From assembly GCA_023614405.1 (NCBI GenBank), contig CM042697.1, forward strand, positions 187,859,189-187,923,188: a stretch of 64,000 nt of DNA, in the 5' to 3' direction. Under the pieces are notes generated by a model. It searched no databases, was not told the DNA's origin, and worked only from the letters and a program-made list of their open reading frames with translations. Each line of letters starts with the position of its first letter. The stretch's first letter is position 1. The stretch comes from Avena insularis (lineage: Eukaryota; Streptophyta; Magnoliopsida; Poales; Poaceae). The position numbers and the translations under genes are program-made. Shown here in pieces: positions 24,081-35,679 of this stretch.

Positions 24081-27000
24081 TCAAGCCTTCTGGCTCGGAT
24101 TAGGGAACGGGAGGACGCCTTGTCTCGTCATGAACTTCCTATAGTCACCCTGCATCTCTAGGCGATCTTCTATGTCACGGTTATTCAGGATATTTCCTCC
24201 ATAGAAGATCCCCCCTGAAGTCATGACATCACGAAAGATGATTGCCCCAAACTGCTGCTGGATGCGATACATCTCTTGTCTAATATCTGAATTAGTGATC
24301 TTGGCCTTTGCTTCGGCCCACTGTTTGAGATGATCTGGCAGCGTAGAATTCTACTGGTCTAGTAGGAACGCCCTCATGTGATGGAGTGCGTAGTAGGCTT
24401 CCTTCTTACTGCTTTCCGGCTGCTTCACGCAGGGGAACTCCGTTACGTGGTTGAAGACGTGCCTACCGAACTTGAACTTCATACGCACGAAGGTGGTGCC
24501 TTCTGTCGAGGCATAGCCAGTGAGAGCATCATCCAGAACTTCCTTGATCTTGTCGTAGTTTTTCTTCTTTTCTAGACTCCCCGAGTCGAAATACATGGCG
24601 TGGGAATGCTTCGGCGATAAGGAGATGAGCATGCAGTATTCATATCTGCGCAAAAAATTCAAATGGAATGTGTTGGAAAAAGAATGATAATAATCTAAAA
24701 AAGCCAATCGACGGTGGCGAGTGAATAACGACTTACTCGGGAAAGTAAGGCACGGGAATGTATTCCTTTGTCTTGTTCAGCGGGGGAACCCAAGCAACCG
24801 TCACGCATGTAGTAGGGGTCCACTATAGCGATGCCCGGTGTGTTCTCTCTAATGATCTGCAAGTCCAGGCTGAGAGAAAACAGGCGGACCATGGTATAGT
24901 GCAGCGGGTATAGGTGGAACATATTGAAGATGTCGTCGAACCACAGGAAGAACAGATCTGCAGGGGCATTGTTGATGAAGCCCAAGCCTGGTGGCACCTT
25001 AACCACGAATACCGGGTGCGAGGGATCTTTCTCCGCCAGAAGGCGTCTCTCTATCGTCAGCACGCCATCATGCACACTCTGCAATTCCGAACTGGCGAGC
25101 CTCCGCAAATTCTTAGGTAGCATGGGCTCACCCGCCACATGAGTCCTCCACATAATACCCTCGGGTCTTGGTGGCGCGTCCCGAAACCTGATCGGATTCG
25201 CAGTTGATGCAACCGACTGGCTCGAGCTGCTAGATTTTCTTTTCCTACCCTTTTTTCCTTTTGGAGAGAGGGCAGGCACCGCAATCTGAGCACCGGCCGC
25301 GCTATGTAGTGTGTCAGGGCTTAGAATAAAGGGCCGGTTGGTTGTATCAGCTGGCTCTATAAAGGCGCAAGCTCTCCTGAGAACCAAACACACGCTTGGT
25401 GATAGTGGGTTTCTCTGTGGGGCCACCGGCTAGGTCTTCGTTGCTAAACTGAGTGTTGAAGAAGTGATCATTCCAGTCTTCGTCGTCCTCGGCTGGATCC
25501 TGCGCCATGTGCATATCATCAACATGATCATCCGACACACCGTGTGGAGGTGACAGTGAAGGCAGTAAGGGGGCCTTGCCACCACTTGTCACTGGCACGA
25601 CAGGCGGTGCTGTTGTCTGTGGCGTGATGGCCCCCGCCGTCCCCAAACGGATAATGCTCTTTGGCCATTGCAAGAATAAGCCAAAGCAACTTCTGAGGAC
25701 AGCCGACTCTTCTTCATCTGCTCCTGGGGGTTGAATGGGAGGTTCCAGGTCGTCACATCCCCTTAGGACCCGACTAATTTTAACCCTGTGCACGCTATCT
25801 GACACCGGCCTTGAGTGGAACATGCACTGCAAGGGTTGAACGATGGTACCCTTGGCAACATCCCTCAGCTCATTGTTCACGTAGCATAAGAGAGTGCAAG
25901 AAACATCCGTCTACGGAAAACATGTACGGCGTCGTTAGAGATGCCATAAGAGTAATAGATGGCATGAAATGCGGTAAAGCAATTTGTTTACCGTGATGGC
26001 GTCGAGATCGGCTAATGTCAAGGCACCGCATACGGCGACGGGCGTGCACGAGACGGAGGGGCTGCTTGATGGCGCAGTGCTGGCCGCCGGTGTATTCTCC
26101 CTATCGGGTGCTTGGAGCTCCGGTCGCGCCGTGACAATGGCAGGGGGGGCCACCAACATGTCCGGCGCCACGGTGATGGCACGGGGAGTTACCAACACTT
26201 GCGGCGCTGCGGTGCTAGCGGGCGGAGTCACGAACATATAGTTCGCCTGATTCGTCGGTGCCGCGTTGTTCGAGTGGCTGCTGACCATGCTTGGAATCAG
26301 GCACGGCCCTACTCGACCACCCGCACTCTAGTTCGCTATTGACTCCACCAAGGTAGGCAGGATGGACGTGAGGGTGATTGCTAGGTTGTCTTGGACGATC
26401 TGCGGAATCCGCGCCACTTGTTACTTAAGTTCTTGAACCTCGCGGTTTTCCTCCTCGCTCCTTCCCGACGGCGCCACACGTGTCCTCGACGGTGGACCAA
26501 AATGATCCACCCAATTCTTACCCCCAATTCTTCGTAACCAGCTCTATATTCTTGGCCCGGTTCATCGCCCTATTAAAAGGGTTATCCCACCGGGTGGCCG
26601 CCGTCGACCCCTGGGATGAGGAACCCTGGGATCCATGACTAGCAACAATTTCCTCCTCCTGCAGAAGAAGTAACAGTGAACCGTTAGAAACTAGACTTCA
26701 TCGATTAGAATGCAATCAAGTTGATCCGCGGTAATTAGATTACTTACCACAATTTCCTCGAATTCCTTCACCGCAGGATCCGCGGTGAGTTGTTTGGTTT
26801 TTGGGTCCACATGGTAACGGGCCCTGATGAAGTTTCAAACCTGCCCGGGTTCGAATTTCGCAAAGGGGTTTTCTATCCCCTTAGATCTATACTCTTCATC
26901 CTCCTTATTCCATTTGGCCTCTGCGGTTCTGTATCCAGCAGATCCGAGATGGTGATGACCTATATTCCTCGCCTGCAGCACCTTTCCCCGATTACTATTG

Positions 27001-27701
27001 GCTAGGGCTCTTTCGTATTCACACCTCTCCTTGAACTCCCGGCACTGATCTTCGGTGATCTGCGGGTCAATCTTCTGGATCTACTCGAGACTTTTGCCTT
27101 CTTTATAGATCTTCTTCTTTATCCGGGTTCTCTAGCTGGCCAGGGCGGCGCTCATCTTTTTGAGGGCGGATTTGTTTACTTCGTTCCCATGATAATTTGT
27201 GTTCCGATACTCAGCGGGGAACTTGTATCTTGCATGCAGCTTCTCGAACAGGAGTGTGCGCAAGTGGCCATTATTTTTATGCCGGAGATTCTCGGTGTTG
27301 ATCGAGATGGTTGTCCGGGTGATCGCTGCCACTTGCCCACCATACCCTTTGACGACAAGGTCGGGCTCCAAAGGAACCCCTGTTGGGCTCACTTCGGTAA
27401 TTTCCTCCTTGATGGTGCCGACTGTATTCGGGCGCCGTTCCTTCGGCTTCTTCTTCTTCTTAGGAGGATTGCTACCATTCCCTGTGCCCTCGCCGCCATC
27501 AGTGGTTTCATCACCCGCCGTTCCTTTGGCTTCTTCCTCCGTGTCTTCCATCTCATCATCCTCGCTCTCCGAAGGATGGTATTCTTCATCGTCTTCTAGC
27601 CGCTGGGCCGCCTCCCAGAATGTCAATTGTTTATTCCGAGGTCTGAGCTCTCCTTCAGCGCTGATGCGCTTAGAACATCCAGCCTTGTCGTGGTCACACA
27701 T
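24081..27701 (-). pseudogene. TNPA-like (Ptta/En/Spm family) CACTA gene, broken
   Basis: Multi-exon gene. The likely start is MCDHDKAGC at 27701. Exon 1 has an acidic stretch, a KKKKKPK basic patch and the plant Ptta/En/Spm transposase region (GKVLQARNIGHHHLG, then AKFEPGQ). Three Trp positions are stops in the same frame (27132-27134, 27081-27083, 26835-26837). An 89-bp intron is visible at 26659-26747 (GTAAGT..TGCAG) and a second of 81 bp at 25911-25991. Downstream segments are a Pro/Ala-rich exon (25992-26288), one with LQWPKSIIRLG (25347-25880), one with VPPGLGFINNAPADLFFL (24695-25426), an Ulp1-like peptidase remnant (24351-24707) and a tail (24081-24272). In the Ulp1-like part the usual Cys-Gly is replaced (KKEAYY), so it is not an active protease. 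TNPA-type proteins bind the subterminal repeats; this copy is dead. Confidence 0.75.
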
Positions 27702-28194
27702 CTTTGCACTAATAAAAAACAAATAATTGGTTAAATGCACGAAAAAATCCGGCATGATCTTTGCTAATTTTCTTAAACTAGGAGTGCCCGATTTCTGCCG
27801 AAAGGAAGTTAATCAACATTCCGGCAAAAATCAGGAATCATTTCATATAAGAACCTGCATACAGATCATACACCTACATCATGGACTTGCCATTTCAAAA
27901 CTGATATGTTGCATAGGAGATTCACAGTAGTAAAAAAAAGCAATGTATACATAGCTACAGCACTGCACAACAATAACAGCAGCATGTATAGCTATAGCAA
28001 TAACAACAATAACAACAATAACAGCAGCAACATGTGCAAAAATTTCCGCCTCTACAACAATAAAAACAACATCTTATCTCCACAAATCACTCACATGGAC
28101 AGGGTTTTTTCTTTGTTTGACAGCAATAACAGCAACCATCTATATGTGGATGTTCCATTGACAAACACGACAAACACGAAAGTCACATCACTTT
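27702..28194. other. CACTA internal non-coding, AAC/AGC-rich
   Basis: No gene. A microsatellite-like CAATAACAA and CAGCAG stretch lies at about 27975-28040. On the minus strand this lies upstream of the TNPA-like coding start, so it is probably intron or leader. Confidence 0.6.
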
Positions 28195-28415
28195 CTATAA
28201 TACACAGAAACATCTATTCTGCATTATTATTCACTTTGATGTGAACCATCAGAACCATCTATTCTATTCTGCATTATTCTTCACTTTGATGTGAACCATC
28301 AGAACCATCTATTATATTCTGCATTATTATTCTGCATTATTCTTCACACGAAAATCACTTTGATGTGAACCATCAGAACCATCTATTCTGCATTATTATT
28401 CAATAATATGCAGCA
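28195..28415. repeat. Tandem repeat, ~60-bp units
   Basis: The phrase CACTTTGATGTGAACCATC followed by AGAACCATCTATTCT and TGCATTATT recurs three to four times with small expansions of TTATTCTGCA. Confidence 0.8.
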
Positions 28416-29590
28416 AACTGAAAGAAGAAGAATCAAAGATTCATGCTCAAGAAGCCAAGTCATATGTGGTGGTTTCATGCTCATTTTTTTAGTTTGGAAA
28501 TTAGAGAAATCTTTGAATTGTGCATAACTTAATAATTTCAGTTTGTCTGTCAGACGACTTTTCCATTTGACTTTTTATGAAACGGCCGCAGCGTTGGTCC
28601 CTTATATGTTCATTGGCTGCTCTCTATTTAAATCCTAGTATTGTAGTTTGAACCGAGTGAAGCCTCTGTTTAGAACTAAGGTAAAATTATATGGCATGAT
28701 AGATTGGTGTCTGGAAACTAGTCTCTGTTCTTTTATATCAGTGTAGAATTACTCGATAAGTCAATTGCTGTCATATAAAACCCGGTAAGACGATTGTGTA
28801 TCATCCACAGATAATATTAGCCATTGATATCTGTGCTTCTGCTGTTTTATCATAGTCATGTTTTTCGCGTTCATACAAAACCCACTAAGATGATTGTGTA
28901 TCATCCACAGATAAAATTGGCACAAGAGAAAAATATTCAGCAGCTCACCGAGCTCATCCAGAGCCTCTAGGTGCAGTAACAGTACATAGGCACACTCAAA
29001 TCAACATTCACAGCGATGACTGAACTCACTGCAGCTAGTAGTGTTTTTCAGGAGACAAAGAAAAGATTCATTCATTGATGGATGAGTTGAGTTGATCAAT
29101 TCTTGACGAACTTGCTACTCTGACAGATGACCCTAAGCTTTCTACTGTGACAGCCGAAGCTTGCTACTCTGAACCCTAACCAGAAAGAGAGTGATTTTGA
29201 TATCCTGACACTCTGAACCCTAACCAGAATGGATGCAGAGAGAGGGGAGAGAGGGAGAGAGGGGAGGGGCAACGCTTAACTCTGAGATGAGGTCGATGAT
29301 GGCAGGCGAATAGCGGCGGGCGGACGATGGCACGCTCCTCTACAACCTCCTCCTCCTCGACGGATCAAGCGGCGGGCGCGGGCGTACTCCTCCATGTCCT
29401 CCTCCTCCTTGGACGCACGTGTGGCTGCAGGCAGGCGCAAGTGTGGTCACAGGTGGATCGAGCGCGGCGGCGGCTGGCGGATCGAGCGCGACGACGACGG
29501 GGGGGGGGGGGGGAGGGGATCGTCGGGATCAGGCTGTATGAGAGATGGGGATGAAATGGGGATCGATGACATGGAGAAAACCCAGATAGG
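28416..29590. other. CACTA internal non-coding, probable leader and promoter of the TNPA-like gene
   Basis: No gene was recognised. A 46-bp phrase ending GATTGTGTATCATCCACAGAT is present twice (about 28780 and 28880). AG-rich (29235-29275) and GC-rich (29330-29520) stretches resemble a plant first exon and leader read on the minus strand. A run of 15 G occupies 29499-29513. Confidence 0.5.
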
Positions 29591-29654
29591 CGTAGCGCAC
29601 TCTGGCATAGTGCGCTGCGGATATCTATAGCGCACTCCGGGCTAGTGCGCTACG
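29591..29654. promoter_or_regulatory. Internal palindromic cluster of subterminal-type motifs in CACTA
   Basis: CGTAGCGCAC (29591-29600) and GTGCGCTACG (29645-29654) are perfect inverted arms. Between them lie AGTGCGCT and AGCGCACT. These are the same words as the element ends, but placed between the two genes, just upstream of the GC-rich leader of the TNPA-like gene. Confidence 0.75.
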
Positions 29655-29754
29655 ACTATGTGGTTCTAGCCACTGTATAATACTACTGCAGCACTACTTC
29701 TAACAACTACACTTCCCTATGCCACTGGTTCTAGCCACTGCTCTATTCTAAACA

Positions 29755-29792
29755 TGTGAGCACCTAGGTTCGAATCCTGGTGCCCAAATTTT
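29755..29792 (+). other. tRNA-like T-arm with B-box and T-run
   Basis: CTAGG-TTCGAAT-CCTGG forms a complete T-arm containing the B-box GGTTCGAATCC (29767-29777). It is followed by TGCCCA and a TTTTTT stretch. No acceptor 5' strand or clear A-box is present, so it is not a functional tRNA gene. It may be a SINE remnant or chance. Confidence 0.4.
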
Positions 29793-30212
29793 TTATTTTT
29801 ATTTAAAAAATACTTTTAAATGTTTCAAAAAATCTCCAAAAGTGGTGATATATGCCATAAAAGTTTTGTTTTGTTTTTAAAATACTTTTAAATATTCCAA
29901 AAATGCCCCAAAGTGATAATATATGTCATAAAAGTGGTACAAATATGATTCAAAGTATAACTAAATTAAATAATAATTTTTCCATGAATATTACAATCTT
30001 TTTCGACCACGTGTTTTACAATATTTTTTGAGCTAGCGTTTTACAATCTTTTTCCCTTCTTTGTTGCGGTTGAATAATTTAGCCCCGACACTTTAATGTT
30101 TCTTCTTTCGAACGGGCTACCTTTTTTGGGTAGGGTTATCCTTTTTCTTCTTGTGATATATGTTGCTGCATCGTAGTCGTCGTCATCTTCAATCTTTGGA
30201 TCGCCGTACTGG
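29793..30212. other. CACTA internal AT-rich spacer
   Basis: AAATACTTTTAAAT repeats and T-rich DNA. No gene was seen. On the minus strand this is the likely 3' end region of the TNPD-like gene. Confidence 0.5.
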
Positions 30213-31869
30213 TCAAAGTCTTGCTCGTTGGCGACTCCATCGATTCCGATGATGTTTATTTTTTCCTCTCCTCACGACAACACGGATAGGCTTTGTCGGG
30301 TCGGTAATGAAAAAACATTGGTCCACTTTGGTAGCCAGTACCCACGGTTCATTTTTCGTGGCCACGTTCGCACTGACGGCCTTGGATTTGGATGCTTCGG
30401 GTATAACCATGGTTGTGAAATACCGGTCTTCCCTTTCGACGCTCTTTGCCCATATGACACGGAACATCGACACCTTTTCTCCATAGTAGTCGAGCTCCTA
30501 GATCTCCTTGATCCTTCTGTAAAATCTTTCCTTCACGTTGTCAGCGGTGTAGAATTCGGACGTTACGCCTGAGTTCTGATAATCACTTGTTGTCCTTTTC
30601 CTCCGTGTAGAATGTGTAGCCGTTGATATCATACGCCTAATAGGTCACCAGGTTTTGCATCGGTCCTTGCGACAAGGTGAATATGATCTTTTCCGTGTTA
30701 GAAGAATGCGATCACGAGGGATTATCAAGGAGCGTATGCCTAAACCAACGCGTGAAATTTGAGTTGTGCTCTTTGATTATTTCTCCCTGCGTCCTCTGTA
30801 TGCCCCGGTCACTGTACTTCTTCTCGATTAACCTTTTGTGCTTCTGTACCCAAGGATCGACCAGTTCTAAATGCTGTAGCACGACGAGGTTTGCTCGATC
30901 AAAGTCTGCGCGTCGAAAATCGAAGTCTGCATGCAGTATGCGACGACCCTCTCGGTGACCAGATCCGTCGAGCTTGCCAAGGTGCCCGTTGACGGGAAGA
31001 CCGACAGGATTCTCGATGTCTAGATAATTCGTGTAGAAAGAGATGCACTCTTTGGCCAGAAAGCCCTTGGCTATGCTTCCAGTTGGACGGGACCTGTTGT
31101 GAACGTATCCTTTGATGTGTGTGTTCATCCTTTCAAACGCCATCATGCTGCGGAGGAACATCGGCCCGAGTTGGACGATGTCCTCCACATGGACCAGTAG
31201 ATGCACCATAATGTCAAAGAATGCGGGCGGGAAGTAGACCTCAAGCTCGCATAGTATCACCACGATCTCCTCCTGTAGCCTCCCGAGCTGATTCACGCCA
31301 ATCGACTTCCTAGAGATGACGTCGAAAAACTTGCAGAGGCCAAATAACGTTTCACAGACGTGCTCGTCCATTATCCCTCTTAGTGCAACCGGAAGTACCT
31401 GCGTCATTAGCACGACACAGTCGTGAGACTTCATGCCACTGAACCTCTGCTTCGCCTCGTCTAGGTATCTGCTTATCTTGCCTGCGTAGCCGTAAGGAAA
31501 TTTGACTCCTAGAAGGCACTTGAAGAACTGTTTGATCTCATCCTGGCTTAGAGTGAAGCAAGAAGGAGGGCAGTAATATTCGTTCTTCTTGAACTTTTTA
31601 CCCTTCCGACGACCTTGTGTCGTCTCCGACTCATGATCATCGTCATCTTCCTGATCATCAGGAGTAGTGCATCCTCCGTGAAGCTCCTTCTGGATACCCA
31701 TGAATACCAGGTCGTGCCTTGCTTTCGGACCATCTTTCATCATATCTGGCATGTTGATTATGGTGGCGACCATACTCTCGCACACGTTTTTTGTGATATG
31801 CATGATGTCAAGGCTATGAGGCATGCGGAGAAAATTCGTGTGGGATGGTGGATGATCACACATGTGCAC
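30213..31869 (-). pseudogene. TNPD-like CACTA transposase, 5'-truncated
   Basis: The main frame at 30712-31869 (385 codons) begins in the C-terminal part of the Transposase_21 region (SLDIMHITKNVCESM). It continues through the DUF4218 domain (EVYFPPAFFDIMVHLLVH, LGPMFLRSMMAFERMNTHIKGYV). A following frame at 30213-30473 carries the DUF4216-like end (VSMFRVIWA, WVLATKVDQCFF), after stops and a shift. The N-terminal half of TNPD, with the start of the transposase domain, is missing: only ~400 bp of subterminal repeat separates this frame from the right end. The deletion therefore also took the native start and promoter region. Transposase activity is not expected. Confidence 0.85.
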
Positions 31870-31904
31870 AAAGTGGAGCTGCCAAAAAAATACTGGTCAA
31901 CACA

Positions 31905-32265
31905 TCCATGGCGCACATGACCCTAGTGCGCCACAGGGAATAATCACAACCGTGGCACACATGCCAGAGTGTGCCACGGATGTTTCTGCCCATTTACAGA
32001 ACAGAGGGGCCTTCACTTAGGCGTAGCGCACGTGCCGCATGTGCGCCATGGTTAATCATAACAACCGTAGTGCACCTACCCCATGTGCGCTACGGGTATG
32101 CGGCATGCGGCCAGCAGGACCCTGGCCCACACATATCTGTGGTGCACTATGACCATGTCGCCACGGTTGTTCTAGTTACTAGTAGGGAACTGCCCATAGG
32201 TGAGCCACGCCTATTTTAGCCGTGGGGCACTTCAACCATGTGAGCCATGGATGTGCTGATTACCT
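31905..32265. repeat. Right subterminal repeats of CACTA
   Basis: Many copies in both directions of GGCGCAC, GTGCGCCA, GTAGCGCAC and GTGCGCTAC, matching the left end. Confidence 0.85.
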
Positions 32266-32270
32266 ATAGC

Positions 32271-32286
32271 CATTTTCCTAGTAGTG
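32271..32286 (-). repeat. Right terminal inverted repeat of CACTA
   Basis: CATTTTCCTAGTAGTG, the reverse complement of the left terminus, followed by the AAT duplication. Confidence 0.95.
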
Positions 32287-34625
32287 AATATCACAATATG
32301 CATCAATCAATAAGTTTTGGGACACTGTACACAGAATGACAATTATGCTCTCTTAATGGTGCCTAAGGGTAGAAGGTGGAGACTCAAATAATGGTGGAAG
32401 AAAGGCCCTTCACAAAGGGAAGCAGGGATTTCAAGTTTCAAAAAGGGATTCCAAAAAATATGGTACTTGTTAGCTTTCAGCCCTCATTGCCCCTATCATA
32501 AGCATCTTGAAGTGATTAAGGTTAAAGTGAACAAACTATGGAGTATATGCATGATGAAGTATAAGTTGGAAATCTCAAGTCCCTTGAATACGAGGGCCAC
32601 AACTCATGCTACTCAACTTCAGTCACCTGTAAGTTCTTGTCATTGTAAGTACATGCGTATCATAGAGAACCACCAACGGGGTACCCCTTTCACATGGTAC
32701 AAGAGCTATCCCATAACCAAAATGACAAGGCAAGCAGACAATGAGCATCTCAGCGACCTTTTTATTTACTATGTGCATAGCTTTTTATTGAGGATGCTTC
32801 ATAGATAGCTCACTATGGTGATGCTGCAAGTCTCCACCATGATTAGGCATGGCTTAGGCTAGCGACCCAGGCGTTTCTCTAACACAAAATACTAACTCCA
32901 TGGACTTATAAGTTCCCTCTTTATTTCACACCGGTGACATCCATAGACAAAAAACATGATATCAACTAAGTACAAAGTACAAGTGCAATGTTGAAAACGT
33001 TCCCCGTGACAGCACGATTCTGCTAATTCCAACGTATAAGTGCAAGCATATACAACATAGATGACACAATGGTTCAAGTTTATTAGGGGCAAAGAATATA
33101 AAGTGTGCCATCAAGTTCGTGAGGGCTTTAATCACTAAGTTTTCACATAACAAAATAGTTTTTAATTGGAAGATAGCTAAAAACAAGAATATACTTGGAA
33201 TGGTGTAACACACCATGCATAGGAGTTTATAGTGGACACTTCGGAATAACTTGGTTTCTTGGGAGTTGGAAGCATGAGTAGAGCTTACTCATACAAGTGG
33301 AGGCTAGCAAAAGACTGGGAGCAACCAACTAAGAGATCAATAATGGCCATAATCATGTAGAGCAACAAAGCATTACTAATCAAAGCATAGAGTGGTACTA
33401 CAAGTCAAGGACTAAATGATCATAGAGGCTATGGAATTGTCATAGTAATAACATGGTGTGAGTATGTGCCAAGTCAATCCAAACAAAGCATCAAAGGAGA
33501 ATACCACAATACTATGCTTTTGCATGCTAAAACAACGCATAATTTCTTCAAGGCACACTAAGAAATCCCAATTGTTTGGAACAAGATATGCTACAGAAAT
33601 AATCACTAAGCATAAGGTCAAAACAAGACCTAGCATGTCATGCTAAAGTCTAAGTCACAGTCAATGCAAGCTCCTCTTGCACTTATCAAGCAAGAACTTC
33701 CTACTCCTTTCCAACACCAAGCAACTTATTTGCAAAACAACACAGCGAGAACGGGGGTCCAAACTACTTTATTCAAGCAAACTAAACAACCTAATCAAAG
33801 CAAACAGAAACTAAGATGATCCAAGAACAACACAACTGTGTATGAAACAATAAAATTGAAGTGTCTAGACAGACCTGAGCTTTTTATTAATGAAGAGGGG
33901 GATGCCTTGGGCATCCCCAAGCTTTGACGCTTGTAACTCTTGGATATTTCTTGGGGTGACACCGGGGTGGCATCCCCAAACTTGAGCTTTTGTCTATTCT
34001 TCATCTCATTACAGCATACTCTCTCTACACCTGAAATTTTCCTTCATACAAAACTTCATACAATCTTCATTAGCAACATTGGTGTATTCCAAAAATTTTA
34101 GACCTTAGGCAAAGCTTTGGAACAACAAATTTTTTCACTAAAAACACAAGATACTTTAGCAACTCCTTCAAAAATCTCAATTCCCCAAAAGATAACTCAA
34201 AAAGGAATCAATAAGAAGCAAATGCAAATAATGGCAGAAATCTGTCAAAACAGAACAGCAGGTAGAAACCTATTTTTTCGAACATCTTATGTTGCTCAAA
34301 TAAAAAAGTGTTGAACTAACGAAAGTTATCTAACATACTGGGGGATTTATTAGTAAATTTTTAGCTCAATCTGAGTTACAGATACTCCTCACGATTGTTT
34401 TTGGTGGAGGACCGAAATCTGTTTCGGGACAACAACTCCCCAAATCTTACTACCCTCTCATTAGTGGTTATTCTTGGCACAAAAAGCAAACAAAAAGGAT
34501 AAGGAGAGGTCATTACAGAAGTAATAACTTCCAAGACTCAAGGAAACTCTTGGGTTATCTCCCAACAAGTACTTTTCTTTAATGCCTTTATGTTAGGCAC
34601 AAGAAGAAAGAAGAATCAAGTGTTT
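32287..34625 (-). mobile_element. Gypsy-B 3' untranslated region, main part
   Basis: Non-coding. About 32470-33110 is the block shared with Gypsy-A, -C and -D, including the palindrome GGGGTACCCC (32678-32687). Short frames on the minus strand (32892-33092, 32962-33216) read a peptide, TLELAE.CCHGERFQH, that is also readable in Gypsy-C and Gypsy-D. Internal polypurine copies lie at 33911-33980. The rest (33230-33890 and 33990-34625) is AT-rich with nothing recognisable. Confidence 0.8.
33911..33980 (-). other. Internal polypurine-tract copies of Gypsy-B
   Basis: The sense phrase AAGCTTGGGGATG (plus CATCCCCAAGCTT, 33912-33924) is identical over 13 bases to the 3' polypurine tract of this element (21402-21414). 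A second, slightly altered copy (AGTTTGGGGATG) is at 33971-33982. The first copy also forms a 9-bp hairpin, GGGGATGCC/GGCATCCCC. Confidence 0.75.
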
Positions 34626-35578
34626 TCAAATGAAGAAGCAACCTTCTTGTTCTTTCCTTTTCTTACCTTTCTTCTTCTCTTTAGGGAAAATATGGTTGCT
34701 CACTGGAGGAGAAAAATGCATACTTCCTTTTCCCACATCTATTACTACTCCAAGGTGTTTCAGTAGGGATCTTCCAAGTGTAATCTGTCCTTTGCCTACA
34801 CATTCAATAACAAGATAATCAGTAGATACCATTTTCCCTGAGATTTTTGTAAATACACCTTCAGCTATTCCAATGGGTAATAAAGTGGCATTATTAGTAA
34901 TAGAGATTTCCTCTCCTCCTTCAGAAATCCCCCAAGACACAAAGAATCATAAATATCTTTAGGCATGAGACAAAATTCAGACATGATATCACAACGAGCA
35001 TCAAAAAGTGTAGTATTTATAGAGACTTCGATTGTGGAAAACCACTTTGAAGGCTCAGAGTTTATGGGAACACAATCATGGTAAGAACAAAGTGTGTGAT
35101 AGAAACTATTCATAACAGCAATACTAGTCTCAAGAGTGTTCAACGTAGCAAAAATATTTGTGAAAGAGGAATCAAACTTGCCAGGTGTATTATAAATTGT
35201 AATCAATTTCTTTATGGCATCAAAATCTTCATCCTCAGTACATTGAAAAATATCTTTCTTAGCCACAGCATCCAAAGCATATCTATAAAAAAGAGCAATA
35301 CGGTGGTAGAAACTATTGATAACCATGCTAAGACTCATCTTAGGATCATTTTCCCTCTGTAAAGCAGTGATTCTAGACCAAGCTTCTTTAAAAATCTCTT
35401 CACTTTTTTTCTTAAAAGTAAAGATCTCTTCCAAAGGTGTAATAGAGATTGTCCCCAAACCAGACATGGTAGAAACTAGGGTAGGAACTAATTTTTTGTG
35501 TTTTTGAATAAAGCAAGCAAACCAAACTAGACTAATTTTTTTTGGGTTTTTTGAAAAGAGGCAAACAGAAGCTAGCAA
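34626..35578 (-). pseudogene. Gypsy-B gag-protease remnant
   Basis: Two overlapping frames just downstream of the primer site. The first (34865-35578; likely start at 35467) carries a gag-like region with EEIFKEAWSRI, the segment that leads many plant gypsy gag domains. The second (34626-34940) carries a retropepsin-like C-terminal part (PIGIAEGVFTKISGKMV, QITLGRSLLKHLGVVIDVGKG). The expected Asp-Ser/Thr-Gly motif is not visible, and a frameshift lies near 34930. The whole is much shorter than autonomous Athila-like gag-pol, and no RT or integrase follows. Low-complexity lysine-rich residues end the second frame. Confidence 0.65.
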
Positions 35579-35653
35579 AAGAAACTAAGAAAACTAAAAA
35601 CAAATTAAAGAGAAAGGAAGTGAAGGACTCCCCTTGTGAAGACGTCCTTAGCG

Positions 35654-35671
35654 TCCCCGGCAACGGCGCCA
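35654..35671 (-). other. Primer binding site of Gypsy-B (tRNA-Asp)
   Basis: The sense sequence TGGCGCCGTTGCCGGGGA is complementary to the 3' end of plant tRNA-Asp. It lies 8 bases from the LTR end (35680). Confidence 0.92.
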
Positions 35672-35679
35672 GAAATCTT

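Larger units (their letters stand above)
21768..32286 (-). mobile_element. CACTA (En/Spm) transposon
   Basis: A 10.5 kb element with 16-bp perfect terminal inverted repeats CACTACTAGGAAAATG and a 3-bp duplication AAT (21765-21767, 32287-32289). Subterminal repeats of the TGCGCCAC type crowd both ends. Genes run on the minus strand: a truncated TNPD-like gene on the right, a multi-exon TNPA-like gene in the middle and a small RHBD-like ORF near the left end. Removing the element restores sequence that aligns with Gypsy-A (CAATATCAACATTATG). Confidence 0.95.

Noticed and set aside
25984..26342. Plus-strand Gly/Ala-rich frames
   Set aside because: Antisense to the Pro/Ala-rich exon of the CACTA gene.
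27199..27726. 175-codon plus-strand frame (Ser/Val/Pro-rich)
   Set aside because: It is the antisense shadow of the TNPA-like exon, whose minus-strand frame has the recognisable domain and splice sites.
29755..29792. Functional tRNA gene
   Set aside because: Only the T-arm is present. There is no acceptor stem, and no anticodon arm of standard form.
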